From NCBI GenBank assembly GCA_964036315.1, contig OZ038510.1, positions 78,683,256-78,747,255 on the forward strand: 64,000 nt of DNA, given 5' to 3'. The notes beneath the pieces are model-generated. The model was not told the DNA's origin, ran no database searches, and saw only the letters and a program-made list of their open reading frames with translations. Of this stretch, positions 32,666 to 43,181 are shown one piece after another; the first letter of the stretch is position 1; each line of letters opens with the position of its first letter. A program made the position numbers and the translations under genes. Source of the stretch: Acanthosepion esculentum (Eukaryota > Mollusca > Cephalopoda > Sepiida > Sepiidae).

Positions 32666-33720
32666 AAATTCAAATTAACAATTTTTTTTACTCTTGGAAA
32701 TGACATTTCTTTTTTTCTTTAAGCAATTCTCACGCTTTTAACTTATGTATATCACGCGAACTCAATTCGATCGAATTTTTTTTGTTGTTGTTGTTAACTA
32801 GAATTTATAACGTATACAATTTAGCTTAGACACTGTTTCATTTATTTCTCAAGAGTGATGATGGATGGTAAAAGCTTTACGAAATATTTCTGTTTTTAAC
32901 AATAAATTATCCGTTGGAATTACAAGTTTTTATTCTTTTTAATTCAACTTCACCAATGGAATCAAGCCTGGTCGGAGTTAGCTCCTCCTCAGTTCCTTAA
33001 TCCTTCAACAGGGGTCTCTCTCCCCTGGCTATAAATACTGGCTGACCCTTCGCCTCGATCTCTCTTTTCCACTTAGGCCTTGGGCCGCCACCTCGCATGG
33101 AGGTGAGGTAAATCTCTCTTTTCAGCCAACACCAATATGTGACCTCTCACAGAGACAGCGTTTCCCAGATTCTGGGAACACGCTAAGAACAATACACGTA
33201 CGTACGAACACTCACAACACACACACATAATTTCTCCACACAAACTCTATGTAACTGTCCATGTCTTTGTTTAACTTGTTATTAATATATATTTGTTTAC
33301 ACATATGTATCGGTCTTGTTTGTTTTCTTTGTCTTCTTTGGACTTAAAGTCCAACATTCTCATGTAGCTGGACCGGCTAGCAGGAAATTTTAACCTTCTG
33401 ATATCTCTTCACATCTTCACACCACGGTCCACTACAGCCTTTTTACACTTATGCTGTTACTATATTCGTGAGAATTTCTTAAAAAGAAAGAAATGTCATT
33501 TCCAAACAAGAGTAAAAAAAATTGTTAATTTGAATTTATAACATTATACAATGTAACTTAGTCAGTGTTTCATATATTTCTCACGAGAGATCAAGGATTG
33601 CAAAACTTTCCGAAATATATCTGTTTTTAACAATAAATTATCCGTTTAGAATTACATGTTTTTTATTATTTTTAATTCAATTTCACTAATGGAATCAAGC
33701 GTTTTTACAATTAAATAAAA
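32666..33720. repeat. Duplicated unknown segment hosting a solo LTR
   Basis: The stretch 32,800-32,968 (TTAACAATAAATTATCCGTT, CAATGGAATCAAGC) recurs at 33,540-33,697. Also, 32,668-32,722 is the reverse complement of 33,478-33,541 (AGAAATGTCATTTCCAA). One copy carries the solo LTR and the other is an empty site. Confidence 0.7.
32969..33436 (+). mobile_element. Solo LTR, copy 1
   Basis: A 468-bp unit from TGGTCGGAGTTAGCTCC to GGTCCACTACA, matching 58,562-59,110 along its length. It has a TATA box (TATAAATA at 33,030) in a conserved context, ACTGGCTGACC, then ATTCTGGGAACACGCTAA and GTCCAACATTCTCATGTAGC. AGCC/GCC flanks are close to a 4-bp duplication. No internal retroelement sequence remains, so it arose by LTR-LTR recombination. 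Confidence 0.75.
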
Positions 33721-33984
33721 AATGGTTATTTAAAAAAAAAACAATTAGGTATAATCGAACAATAGATATTTTTTTCAAATTTTCATTTTATGAGATCGGA
33801 CAAAAATTGTACTGGGATATTTAATAAAAACTCAATATCTGATTTAGGCCCCTCCCACGACTACTTTTAACAACCGATTTAGTCACATCTCTCTTTTTAT
33901 TATATGGCGTCCTGCTGGTCAGTCGACTTTATCCGCTCTAAAGCCTTAGCAGGTGACTGTCAGTATCTGACAGGCATCCGAGAT
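33721..33984. other. Unassigned spacer
   Basis: No element recognised. TTATATAAATAG at 33,990 is the edge of SINE-D. Confidence 0.3.
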
Positions 33985-34335
33985 AGGATTATATAAATAG
34001 CCTGTCTCGCTGGATTTATCACGATTGAATAGTGGGTTCGATCCGCACTAGATGCTCCATACTTTCAACCTTGTGCCACATCTAAGCTTAGAAAACCATT
34101 TGGGTACTTTGACGTGGTGTAATGGTTAGCAAGCTTATCTCGCTAGATCAATTACATGAGTTTGATGCTCACTGGGCACCCTAAACTTCGGCCTTGTGCC
34201 ACATCTAAGCTGCGCTTTGAAAATCGCCATGTGGGAAAAGTACGAATGAGTAGTGAGTTCGAACCTCACTAGGTGCTCCATAATTTCAGTCTTGTAACAC
34301 ATTTAAGTTATGCTTAGAAAATCACCATAAATATT
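33985..34335 (+). mobile_element. S­INE-D cluster, three partial copies
   Basis: Three head-to-tail units. The middle one keeps the tRNA-like A box (GTGGTGTAATGGTTAGCAAG). All have a B-box-like GTGGGTTCGATCC / GAGTTTGATGCTC / GAGTTCGAACCTC, followed by the body CTTGTGCCACATCTAAGCT. Units are about 100-137 bp. Confidence 0.75.
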
Positions 34336-34640
34336 GAATGAGACATTATTTACATCATTCGGACTGTTATCCTCATCTTCATTGTCATCTTCAAAACGTT
34401 TCGGCCATCGTACGCTTCGGCCTTCTCCAAGTGATTGGAATTTCAAGCCGAAACCTTTATTTTTATTTTGTCCACCGAGGTAGGTTTTTCTAGTTCCACG
34501 TGCCATGCCTCTTCCGGATGTTTCAGTTATTTCCCTTTAATTCTTTCTTTTTTTTTTTTTGGTTCACCACTGCTGTGGCCTGATATTGAACTCACAACTC
34601 TTTGGGCCTAGTCACTGGATCTAACCAACGTCTTTATCCA
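34336..34640 (-). mobile_element. SINE-E, antisense
   Basis: Complement of SINE-E, including AACGTTTCGGCC and the head ending CCAACGTCTTTATCCACT. The hammerhead-like core here is eroded (CACTTGGAGAAGGCC). Confidence 0.75.
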
Positions 34641-35010
34641 CTTTAGTAACCGAGACATCCGGAAGAGGCATGGCACGCGGAACTAGAACAATCTACTCCG
34701 GTGGACGAAATAAAAGGTTCGGTTCGAAATTCCAATCACCTGAAGAAGGCCGGAGCGTACAAAGGCAGAAACGTGATGAAAATGGAAATGAAGGTGAGGA
34801 TAACAGTCCGAATAATGTCAATAATGCAAGTAACCCTAACACCTCATCTCAGAGATATAGACAGATATAGAGAGAGACATAGACATAAAAACCGGAGCGT
34901 ACAATGGCCGAAACGTTGTGAATATGGAAATGAAGATAACAGTCCGAATAATGTAAATAATCATAATACCTCATCTCAGAGATATAGACAGATAATGTTG
35001 AATGAGGATT
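34641..35010 (+). mobile_element. SINE-E, sense, with duplicated distal part
   Basis: Body from ATGGCACGCGGAACTAGAAC through CACCTGAAGAAGGCCGGAGC. The distal segment (CCGGAGCGTACAATGGCCGA ... CATCTCAGAGATATAGACAG) is repeated about 140 bp downstream. With the antisense copy at 34,336 it makes a head-to-head palindrome like that at 10,116-10,545. Confidence 0.75.
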
Positions 35011-35520
35011 GTCAATTTTAAAAGTACACGAATGGATTAATTTAACAGTTATGTAGCGTGTCAAATTCCTCCTAATTTTCCATTGGTTCAAATTTCAGCT
35101 GGGCAACTCTGGGCCAATTTATTTTTCATTGGCGCATTAACACTGACCTTAAAGAGTAGGTTAGATACAAATAAAAACGAGCGACTGACTATCGATAGTG
35201 TGTGTGTGTGGAAGAGAGGGAAGTCTGAGCTTAATTAGACTACAACAAACCCACGCACAGCCGAATTCCTAGAAATTTTATCTCTACTAAGTATACAGTT
35301 AATCCAGACGTTAACAGTAGTCTTTTATTACACTAGACTCAAGGCGATAGGTAACTGGGTAAGCTTTGAACACCATATAAATATAGTAACAACAAACTAT
35401 GATATGAACAGTTGGTGTTATCTAGTCACTCTTCACTTAACGACTGGATCCCGTTCTAAACCAGTCAGCTGGTCGTTAAGCGTGATGAACCTGACAAGAG
35501 CCATCTTCCTCTTCTTCATA
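35011..35520. other. Unassigned sequence
   Basis: No recognisable element. A short GT run lies at 35,198-35,211. Confidence 0.4.
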
Positions 35521-35521
35521 T

Positions 35522-36375
35522 GCCATCTCCTCTTGGGACGTAGGCGATCATGGCACTCCACAATTTCCTCTCCTTTGTAGCTTTTAATATTTTTTTTCTT
35601 TTTATCACTGGTAAATCTTGATCCGCCATCCATTTACTCAAGCTCGTTCTTCTACTTTTTCTATTTGTCGTGTCCCTTCAGGACATTGGCGAACATGGCT
35701 CTCCACAATTTCCTGTCCTTTGTAGCTCTTAATAAATTAACTCTATTTGTTATCTCTCTTAATTCTTGTTCCGCCATCCATTTACTCAAGCTCGTTCTTC
35801 TACGTTTTCTATTTGTCGTGTCCCTTCAGGACGTTGGCGATCATGGCTCTCTACAATTTCCTCTCCTTTGCAGCTCTTAATAAATTTTGTCTTTTTATCA
35901 CTCCTAAACCTTGACTTGCCATCCTTTTAATCAAGCTTGTTCTTCTACTTTTTCTATTTGTCGTGTCCCTTCAGGACGTTGGCGATCATGGCTCTCTACA
36001 ATTTCCTCTCCTTTGCAGCTCTTAATAAATTTTGTCTTTTTATCACTCCTAAACCTTGACCCGCCATCCTTTTAATCAAGCTCGTTCTTCTACTTTTTCT
36101 ATTTGTCGTGTCCCTTCAGGACGTTGGCGATCATGGCTCTCCACAATTTCCTCTCCTTTGCAGCTCTTAATAAATTTTGTCTTTTTATCACTCCTAAACC
36201 TTGACTCGCCATCCTTTTAATCAAGCTTGTTCTTCTACTTTTTCTATTTGTCGTGTCCCTTCAGTACGTTGGCGATCATGGCTCTCCACAATTTCCTGTC
36301 CTTTGTAGCTCTTAATAAATTTCCTCTTTTTGTCATCTCTCCTAAACCTTGTTCCGCCATCCATTTACTCAAGCT
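35522..36375 (-). repeat. 145-148-bp tandem repeat, about six units
   Basis: GTGTCCCTTCAGGACGTTGG-type starts at 35,670, 35,818, 35,963, 36,108 and 36,253, plus a diverged leading unit from about 35,522. The period of 145 is not a multiple of three, so the units do not form a continuous protein repeat. Confidence 0.95.
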
Positions 36376-36610
36376 CTCTAGGTAGGCTACGTGTTGTCTT
36401 CCTCTGTACCTCTTGCTTTCATTTTGTCCTGTGATTATCAGATTTTACAAGCGTCCTTTCCTAATTACTAGCTCTAGAAATTTCAGCTGTCTGTTTTTGG
36501 TGTTAAGTATAAGTTTCCTTTTTGTTTTCATTTTCTTTAAAATCTAGCCGTTGCTCACATCTTCGGTCTATAGTATCTTCAGCATCCTTCTGTACAGTAA
36601 CCTGCAGAGG
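35522..36610 (-). pseudogene. nLTR-3 (RTE-like) ORF C-terminus, 3' end amplified
   Basis: On the minus strand, 36,610-36,400 reads through frameshifts as YRRMLKI, KTKRKLILNTKNRQLKFL and ESKRYRGRQHVAYLESL. Then comes KRMAGQGLGVIKRQNLLRAA with LWRAMIANVLKGH and a stop. This is the recognisable C-terminus of a widespread endonuclease-RT family of the RTE type. The last 145-148 bp, including stop and short downstream tail, is present about six times in tandem between 35,522 and 36,375. No catalytic RT domain is present. Confidence 0.8.
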
Positions 36611-37010
36611 CTTGGTGTTGTTTTGTGATGCCCGGGGGCTTAGTACTTGAGTGCGTGCCCCCTAAGACCCAAGTCGGGGAGCGTGGCCTAGCACTGAGAG
36701 ATGTAAGAAAGAGAGACGTGTTAAATATGTAAAAATAGATGAAGCATGAAATAAACACATTATTGAAATTAAATATAAACTAAATTTTTCTTTCACTCTT
36801 TGATTGGATCCCCCCCGATATGGATGCCCGGGGGGGGGCGTCGCACCCTCTGCCCTACTCGTGCATGCTACTGTTTCTGTAGAACTATATTTCTGTTGCT
36901 TCATGTTTCTTTTCATCTTTGAGGTGATCGCTGCCGTATAGAAGGACAGATATGGCAGTGAATTCAGGACAATCTCCTCAATTTGTTATATTAACTTACT
37001 TGCAAATACC
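36611..37010. other. Unassigned, with G/C runs
   Basis: Contains CCCCCCC and GGGGGGGGG runs near 36,810-36,838. No recognisable element. Confidence 0.4.
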
Positions 37011-37069
37011 CTTGATCAGTTGGTTGCTTAATCTTGTTTAGCGGCATATTGACCTCTATGGGTTAATTA

Positions 37070-37804
37070 CAGTGAGGCCCCCGCCTATCCGCGTTTCAGC
37101 ATTTCTCGGCTTCACACATTCGCGGATTTTTCTTTAGAACATATATACTTGTTATTCGCGGAAACCCCGAATATTCGTGTGTTTTTCTGAAGAACATATG
37201 TACAAATTATTCGTTAAGAAATCCCTCGATTCGTGTATTTTTTTTTTCGATAGAATATATTTAAAATATTCTTGTATTATTTTCCTGTTATTTAAGTGAC
37301 TTAAAACATGTAACAGTCCATTTTACGGTAAAAATTGGCAGAATTGTACATCTTCATTGCAAAAAAACAAACGCCAAAATATGTGTAGTGTTTGGGCTTT
37401 GTTCTTTGTTAGGGGCTGGGGTCTTAAAAGTGGCTTATGCTAAGAATGGGGGCATTATCACAGTTCTGTTTTTAGAAAATGTTTTAAACTTTATATTTTA
37501 TGTCTTGTTACACATATTTTATACAGTATTTCCAATGGTTGTATCGATCTATTAAAAACGGTTATTGTACGTATATAAGAAAATTTACGCTAAGTGCATG
37601 GTCACCAATACTATTTTTCAAAAATGTTTTTAAAAGGGTCTGAAATGTTTCTAAAGTGTTTAGGATGAAAGTTTAAGGCATATGGGTTTTAACAATCAAA
37701 ATAGGTACTTATAAGCACTTTTAGGGGGTTACAAGTATTCACGGATTCTAACTATTCGCGGCCGATTCTGGTTCCCAACCCCCGCAGATACGGGGGACTC
37801 ACTG
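37070..37804. mobile_element. Tigger/pogo-like MITE at a TA site
   Basis: A 735-bp element beginning CAGTGAGGCCCCCGCCTATC and ending with the complement of CAGTGAGTCCCCCGTATC. It is flanked by TA at 37,068-37,069 and 37,805-37,806. Subterminal TTATTCGCGG-type motifs lie at both ends. TIR sequence and TA duplication fit pogo/Tigger-type Tc1-mariner elements. No transposase frame remains. Confidence 0.85.
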
Positions 37805-38035
37805 TAATGCCGAAATCTAAAGAATTTGAACATACTTTTATGGTTTCAACTAAATATATACTATAAATAGGTATTGTTGGGAATTTTATGATAAATACGT
37901 ACTGTTGGTATTTTATATATATATAGAAAGAGAGAGATTCAACATCATCACTTGATAAGACACCAGAAGTGTTGAAACAAAATGGCTATTTTTGTAGTGA
38001 TTTTATAACATATTTATGTTATAATATTTAAATAA

Positions 38036-38039
<4 letters not shown>

Positions 38040-38105
<66 letters not shown>
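38040..38105. repeat. TA microsatellite inside SINE-C
   Basis: Pure TA array within the split SINE copy. Confidence 0.95.
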
Positions 38106-38109
<4 letters not shown>

Positions 38110-38394
38110 CTGTATTTTATAATTTCATAATGTTTTGGTTTTGCTTGGAGACTCACTATTTGCCCAGGGCTGAGATCCTAATAGGTGTTACCACCTCAGG
38201 TCAGGGTGGACCTGGGAACAGCAGCAATTAAAAGGTGGTTCTACGCCCCTCAAAACCCCCAATCTCTCCAGTAGAGGCCTCCTTGCTGCTGAATGTATGA
38301 CATGACACATGACAACGCGAGAGTGAAAACGAGAAGTATTAAGTATGGGAAGCCGTTGGTATAAACCGATGGCTTCTATTATCAATTATAGGCA

Positions 38395-38935
38395 TTTAAG
38401 TATATTTCTGGAGTTTTCATAGTTTATTTTGTTCAGGTTAGGTTTCAACTGTTTTATGTATATAGTTTCAAGAATTTTTAGTTTTTGTTTTCATGTTGAA
38501 GTATAGTTGTGTTTTCAACAAGGATTTTCCGGAATTGTGTATGCGGCCAGGCATGTTGTTTTAAATGTCTAAAAATGTTAGAGTTATCATTCAAATGTAG
38601 AGTCAAGCGTCGTGAGAGCGAGTTTGTGGTGTGACCAACATAAATATTTAATCCGTTGGAGATACAATCTCCCAGAGGGCATTTGAATTTGTAAGCAACG
38701 TTGTTTATTTTTGCAAATCGTTTTAAATCCTTGTTGAAAACACAACTATACGTGATCCTTATATTTAAAATTATGAGATGCATTAGATGTTCAGAAGTTA
38801 TTTCGAAGAAATTTGCTCCTTCATCGTCAGGTATTAATATTGTTTTCTTTTCAGATAAATTTCAGTATTGTACCTTTCTCACTTATATCCAAAATACAAC
38901 TCTAGCGACACCGCACGTTCCGAAATTGTACCGTT
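38395..38935 (-). pseudogene. Penelope-like element, GIY-YIG region
   Basis: Minus sense. ERYNTEIYLKRKQY leads, after a frame change, into PDDEGANFFEITSEHL, then INNVAYKFKCPLGDC and NIYVGHTTNSLSRRL, the two halves of a GIY-YIG endonuclease module, then LKQHAWPHTQF. Past a frameshift near 38,478 the C-terminus LKILETIYIKQLKPNLN follows. This order is diagnostic for the end of a Penelope-like ORF. The RT domain itself is not in the window here. Confidence 0.75.
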
Positions 38936-39065
38936 AATAAGTAGCACACTCTTAAAAAGTATCTTTCTGCTTGCAATACATTTATTTTCGTCTTTGAAAT
39001 TTACCTGAAATGAAAACAATGTTAATCTATTCCCCATATGAGGTAATTTTGATTTTCTTGTGTAA

Positions 39066-39069
<4 letters not shown>

Positions 39070-39134
<65 letters not shown>
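39070..39134. repeat. TA microsatellite
   Basis: TA array abutting the MITE at 39,136. Confidence 0.95.
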
Positions 39135-39135
<1 letters not shown>

Positions 39136-39137
<2 letters not shown>

Positions 39138-39505
39138 AGGGTGTCCATAAAGTTTGTGTGCACTTTAAAAAATTTATAACTTTATTTGTATTTGCGATAG
39201 AAATAATCTGTAAAAAAATGTTATAAAGTTTAATGTACCTAGTTTTAAGTATAGCTAAAATAACTAATGTGATTTCAGGCATTACTGTAAATCAGTTGGC
39301 AAATATTTTCCGTGAACTGCAAAATCGTATTACCCTTTGTATTGCTAATGATGGAGGACATGTGGAAACTTAAATAAAATTTCAATAAAACCTTAAAAAA
39401 ATATAGATTTACTTCTTTCTGATCCTTTTTACAAACTATTTCTATCGCAAATACAAATGAAGTTATAATTTTTTTTTAAGTGCACACGAACTTTATGGAC
39501 ACCTC

Positions 39506-39507
<2 letters not shown>
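39136..39507 (+). mobile_element. Mariner-derived MITE, copy 3, complete
   Basis: About 372 bp with long inverted ends (CAGGGTGTCCATAAAG / CTTTATGGACACC, extending about 70 bp through TTTGTATTTGCGATAGAAAT). The interior retains an open remnant, 39,227-39,373, ending ITVNQLANIFRELQNR ... GGHVET and stop: the C-terminus of a Tc1/mariner-type transposase. Flanked on both sides by TA arrays. Confidence 0.85.

Positions 39508-39570
<63 letters not shown>
39508..39570. repeat. TA microsatellite
   Basis: TA array separating a MITE from a mariner relic. Confidence 0.95.
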
Positions 39571-39573
<3 letters not shown>

Positions 39574-40134
39574 GAGTGGTATTCCAGAGATTTTGAAACG
39601 TTTTTCAGGAAAGGCAGTTATAACTGTTGTAAATTATTGTAATTTTAGTCTGTCATTAGAATCTCTCTTGTCAGCTAACCTGCCAACTTTTGTTATTCCA
39701 GGCTAAAAGAGAGCTGTTTAAAGCCAACCTACGAAACACTGCTTGACACGGCTGACTCGTTTGCAGAATGCAGTCGGGACGTAAAGACAGTTTGGTAGCT
39801 CGCTATGCAAAAAAGTTTTGCGTTGACAGAGATGGGCATGAAAACTGTCCTCAACCTACCTATAATTCAGATCTTTCTCCCTGTGACTTTTGGTTGTTCT
39901 CCAAGCTGAAAGACGAACCCCAGGGGCAGTCGTTTTAAAGACATTGAGAAGATGGAGTAGACCGTGACAAGGGTCCTGGACACCTTCACTTTGGATGACT
40001 TCCAAATGGGTCTTTACGAAATGGCTGGAGGGGGACAACAAGAGCAGAAGATCCTACTTTGAAGAAGTTTAGAGTTTTTGAAATTAAAATTTCTCTCCCG
40101 TAAAATTCTCAAAACTTCTGGAATGCACCGTGTA
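39571..40134 (+). mobile_element. Internally deleted mariner element
   Basis: Ends CACGAGTGGTATTCCAGAGA and (complement of the right end) TACACGGTGCATTCCAGAAG are matching TIRs with TA outside. The interior encodes, with frameshifts, YNSDLSPCDFWLFSKLKDE, which carries the third catalytic Asp of the mariner DD34D triad. RVLDTFTLDDFQMGL-type sequence follows in another frame. Length is under half of a full mariner, so the N-terminal half is deleted. Confidence 0.85.
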
Positions 40135-40152
40135 TATTAAGTACACAAAATA

Positions 40153-40251
40153 CGTGGTGTAAGACAAGGCTGTAACCTCTCACCAGATTTATTTTACCTT
40201 TACAGTGAGGCGATCCTCGGAGATCTAAAAGTTCAGCCTGATAAACACAAT
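40153..40251 (+). pseudogene. Reverse-transcriptase motif B fragment
   Basis: Plus frame of 33 codons, RGVRQGCNLSPDLFYLYSEA..., is the RQGxxLSP motif of a non-LTR reverse transcriptase. It stops at the TTA-rich tail of the next, oppositely oriented retroposon. Which lineage it came from is unclear. Confidence 0.65.
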
Positions 40252-41178
40252 CTTTATTATTATTATTATTTTTATTTCCTTTGATATCTGGAGTTTACAC
40301 ATTTCTTTTCAGGTCCCGCCCAGGGACCTAATGTTAGAAATGGCATCATGACACTTTCCACTGCAAAAGAAAAATAATAATTACATAGATAAAGCCCTTC
40401 GTAAAGTGTGGGCTGTACTTGTCAGAACAATTTTTTGTATCTCTTTGAGACATGGACTTCCAGGAATCCCTTCAATCAGTCTACTGGAATCTTTTCCAAC
40501 CAGTCCAAGGGCTCCAACTACAACAGGGATTGTTGATGTTCCCATCTGCCATATTTTTGAGATTTCTATTTCAAGGTCTTTGTATTTTGACAGCTTTTTG
40601 AATATCTTCAAAGATACATTGCAGTCTGCAGGCACTGCCATATCAATAAGGAAGCACCTTTATTTTTTGTGGTCTCTAATAACAATGTCTGGGCGGTTGG
40701 CTTTGATTGTTCTGTCAGTGTGTATTGTGTAGTCCCATAGAATTGCAACAGGTCCTATCTCCATAACCGGGTCTGGGTGGTGTTCATACCAGTTTCTTTC
40801 AGTTTCCTTCACGTAGAAGTTGCATATTTTCCAGTGCAGATATTGACCCACTCTGTCATGCCGAGTTTTATATTCAGTGGGTGCCAATATTGTGCAACAT
40901 GATATAAGATGGTCAATCGTTTCTGGATATTTATCACAGAATCTGCATTTTGGGCTAACACAATATTTTGATAATTCCCAGTTAACAAGCTTTGGTCCTG
41001 TGAAGCAAGGATAAAACCTTCAGTTTCAGCTTTCAACCCTGCACTACGTAGCCACTGATGGGTACGGATTTTGTCTACGTCAGCTTGTTTGGTACGGGCA
41101 GAGTATTGGCCGTGGAGCGGTTTATCTTGCCATTGTTTCTGTTTTTAAGTATTTTTTTACGTATTTTGCAGCTTCAGC
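40252..41178 (-). pseudogene. nLTR-4 C-terminal region, copy 1
   Basis: Minus sense, through frameshifts: QWLRSAGLKAETEGFILA, a CCHC-type finger CRFCDKYPETIDHLISCC, then LAPTEYKTRHDRVGQYLHW, HTDRTIKANRPDIVIRDHKK, and KLSKYKDLEIEISKIWQM with IPVVVGALGLV. The RPD-x-D arrangement after a zinc finger suggests a restriction-like endonuclease as in R2/NeSL-type elements, but I hold that loosely. The 3' end carries a TTA repeat tail at 40,252-40,280. Confidence 0.75.

Positions 41179-41228
<50 letters not shown>
41179..41228. repeat. TTA microsatellite, probable retroposon tail
   Basis: About 16 TTA units exactly at the 3' end of the second nLTR-4 copy (AAT-type tail in sense). Confidence 0.9.
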
Positions 41229-41860
41229 TCCTTTAATTGTATACAATTTCCTTCCGGGTCCTAAAGAGAGACCCAAGGTCAGAAATGACATCATGAAATT
41301 TTCCGCTTTTTAAAAAAAAAAATTAAATTAAAAAAAAACAGAAACTTACAAACCCATAGATATTTTAATTGGACAAAACCCTTTGAGGAGTTGAGTTGTA
41401 CTCGCGAGTACAATTTTTTTGTATTTCTTAAGGCATGGGCTACCAGGAATCCCTTCAGTGAGTCTATCGGAACCTTTTACAATCAAACCGAAGGGTCAAA
41501 CTACAACTGAAAATATTGATGTACACATGTGCCACATCTTTGAGATCCTTGTATTTTGATAGATTTTTGAAGATCTTCAAAAATACATTACAATCTGCAG
41601 TGACTGCCATGTCAATAAGAAAGCACATTCTGTTTTTGTGGTCTCTAATCCCAACGTCTGGGCGATTAGCTTTGATTGTTCTGTCTGTGTGTATTGTAAA
41701 GTTCCATAAAATTGTTACAATTCATATCTTTGTAACCGGGTTTGGGTGGTGTTCATACAAGTTTATTGCAGTTTTCTACCCGTAAAAATTGCATATTTTC
41801 CAGTGCAGATATTGGCCTATTATATTATCTTCATTATATTTTAATTTCTGCTATGGTAAC
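41229..41860 (-). pseudogene. nLTR-4 C-terminal region, copy 2
   Basis: Parallels copy 1: TGTATTGTAAAGTTCCATAA, TTTGATTGTTCTGTCTGTGT and TCTGCAGTGACTGCCATGTC match at lower identity. The 3' UTR here contains A-rich runs near 41,310-41,340. Same orientation as copy 1. Confidence 0.7.
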
Positions 41861-41949
41861 ACTACCTACCAAGTCTGTGAGAAGACCTAAGGCAGGTTGT
41901 GGTGTGTTGCCATGCGACATGTCATGATTTGTTTTACTAACTCCCAAAA

Positions 41950-42355
41950 CAGAACTAGCGTTACATAGACAAAGATCTTAGTGTGTGAGCTGTACTTATC
42001 AAGACAATCTTTTGTATTTCTCTTCAGATGGGATTTTCAGGGATTTTTTCAATGTGTTGTTGTGTTCCTTTTTTATAATTCCAAGCGCACCTACTATAAC
42101 TGTTACTATTCTTGTTTTCAATCTCCATATTTTTTCTATCTCTATTTCCAGGTCTTTATACTTCGATAGTTTTTTCAAAATCTTCGGTTGCTATGTTACA
42201 ATGCGCTGGGCAAGCCATATCAATTAGTAGCCAATTTAATTTTCTTTTCGGTTTTAGACATTTATGTCCGGCATATTTGATTCAATCTTCCTGTCTGTAA
42301 AGATGGTGTAATCTCATAGAATTTGGTTGTTCTCTCTGTGTGTATTGTAAAGTCC
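41950..42355 (-). pseudogene. nLTR-4 C-terminal region, copy 3
   Basis: More diverged match to the same region (ATTTCCAGGTCTTTATACTT, TCTCTGTGTGTATTGTAAAG), again in the same orientation. It ends against a TTA array. Confidence 0.6.
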
Positions 42356-42357
42356 TA

Positions 42358-42399
<42 letters not shown>
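42356..42399. repeat. ATT microsatellite
   Basis: ATT array at the junction of nLTR-4 copy 3 with unassigned DNA. Confidence 0.9.
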
Positions 42400-43181
42400 C
42401 TTGAGTAATAAGGTAAGCATTGGTCTGATTTATAGCTGAGTTAGCAATTCACCTGGAAGATGGCTTCTTTTTGTGGTTTTTACTCTTCTGTAGGAGATGA
42501 AGTCGACATTTTCTTTTTCTTCCATTTTTTCTTCGTTTTAAACATGTTTCATTTTGTTTTTTTGCCCAGCATGCAATAGCCCTAAGGAAGGTAGAACCGT
42601 AAGACCTTCTCACAAGAGCTACATATCCATCAGGATAAATTAAAGGCTGATATTCTAATAACTGCCACGTGACAATCGACTTCAGCGCATTCAACCATTT
42701 TAAATTCATAGTTACTTAAAATGGTTGCCAGCCAAGGCTAGAGAATCCACTTTTCTCTGTTATTTAATCCATAGCTGGGCGATATGAGATGGATTCCTTT
42801 CTTCTTTAAGCATATTAGTATATAGATAAGTAAAAACAAACATTGCATAACGAGTGCTATTAGTAACAAAAGTGCTCGATGCAAAATAACAGAGCAAATA
42901 TTTATACTATCAATAATAACTAGACATTTTTCCGTCAGTGTTTATATAACTTTGACGCATACAGCAATCTATGAGTATTGTAGCAGCATAATTGTCCATC
43001 CCACAGAATTTTTAATATCTAAAAACCCACTAGACTAATTGAGTTTCTTTTTTCCAGGTTTCCAGATGATACGTTTAACCATCTTGACACCATCTGTCGT
43101 AAGAATCACTGACAAGCCTTTTAAGTTATTCAGCTAGAAAGAGGTTAAAAACGTTTTGCGTCAGCCCCACTCTCTACCCAA
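42400..43181. other. Unassigned sequence
   Basis: No recognisable element. An 86-codon minus frame at 42,449-42,709 has no features I can place. Confidence 0.4.

Larger units (their letters stand above)
37011..38300 (-). mobile_element. SINE-C, split by a DNA transposon
   Basis: GCGGCATATTGACCTCTATG at 37,041 and ATGCCGAAATCTAAAG at 37,807 are adjacent in other SINE-C copies. Here they are separated by the 735-bp Tigger-like element. The other end of the SINE (AGGTCAGGGTGGACCTGGGA, AGGCCTCCTTGCTGCTG) follows at 38,195-38,297 after a TA array. Confidence 0.8.

Noticed and set aside
38790..38835. Hammerhead-like order (CTGACGA, stem, GAAA) on the minus strand
   Set aside because: It lies inside the Penelope-like coding frame (PDDEGANFFEITSEHL) and no satisfactory stem I or cleavage site follows, so chance is likelier.
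40406..40732. 108-codon plus-strand frame
   Set aside because: Antisense shadow of the nLTR-4 C-terminal region on the minus strand.
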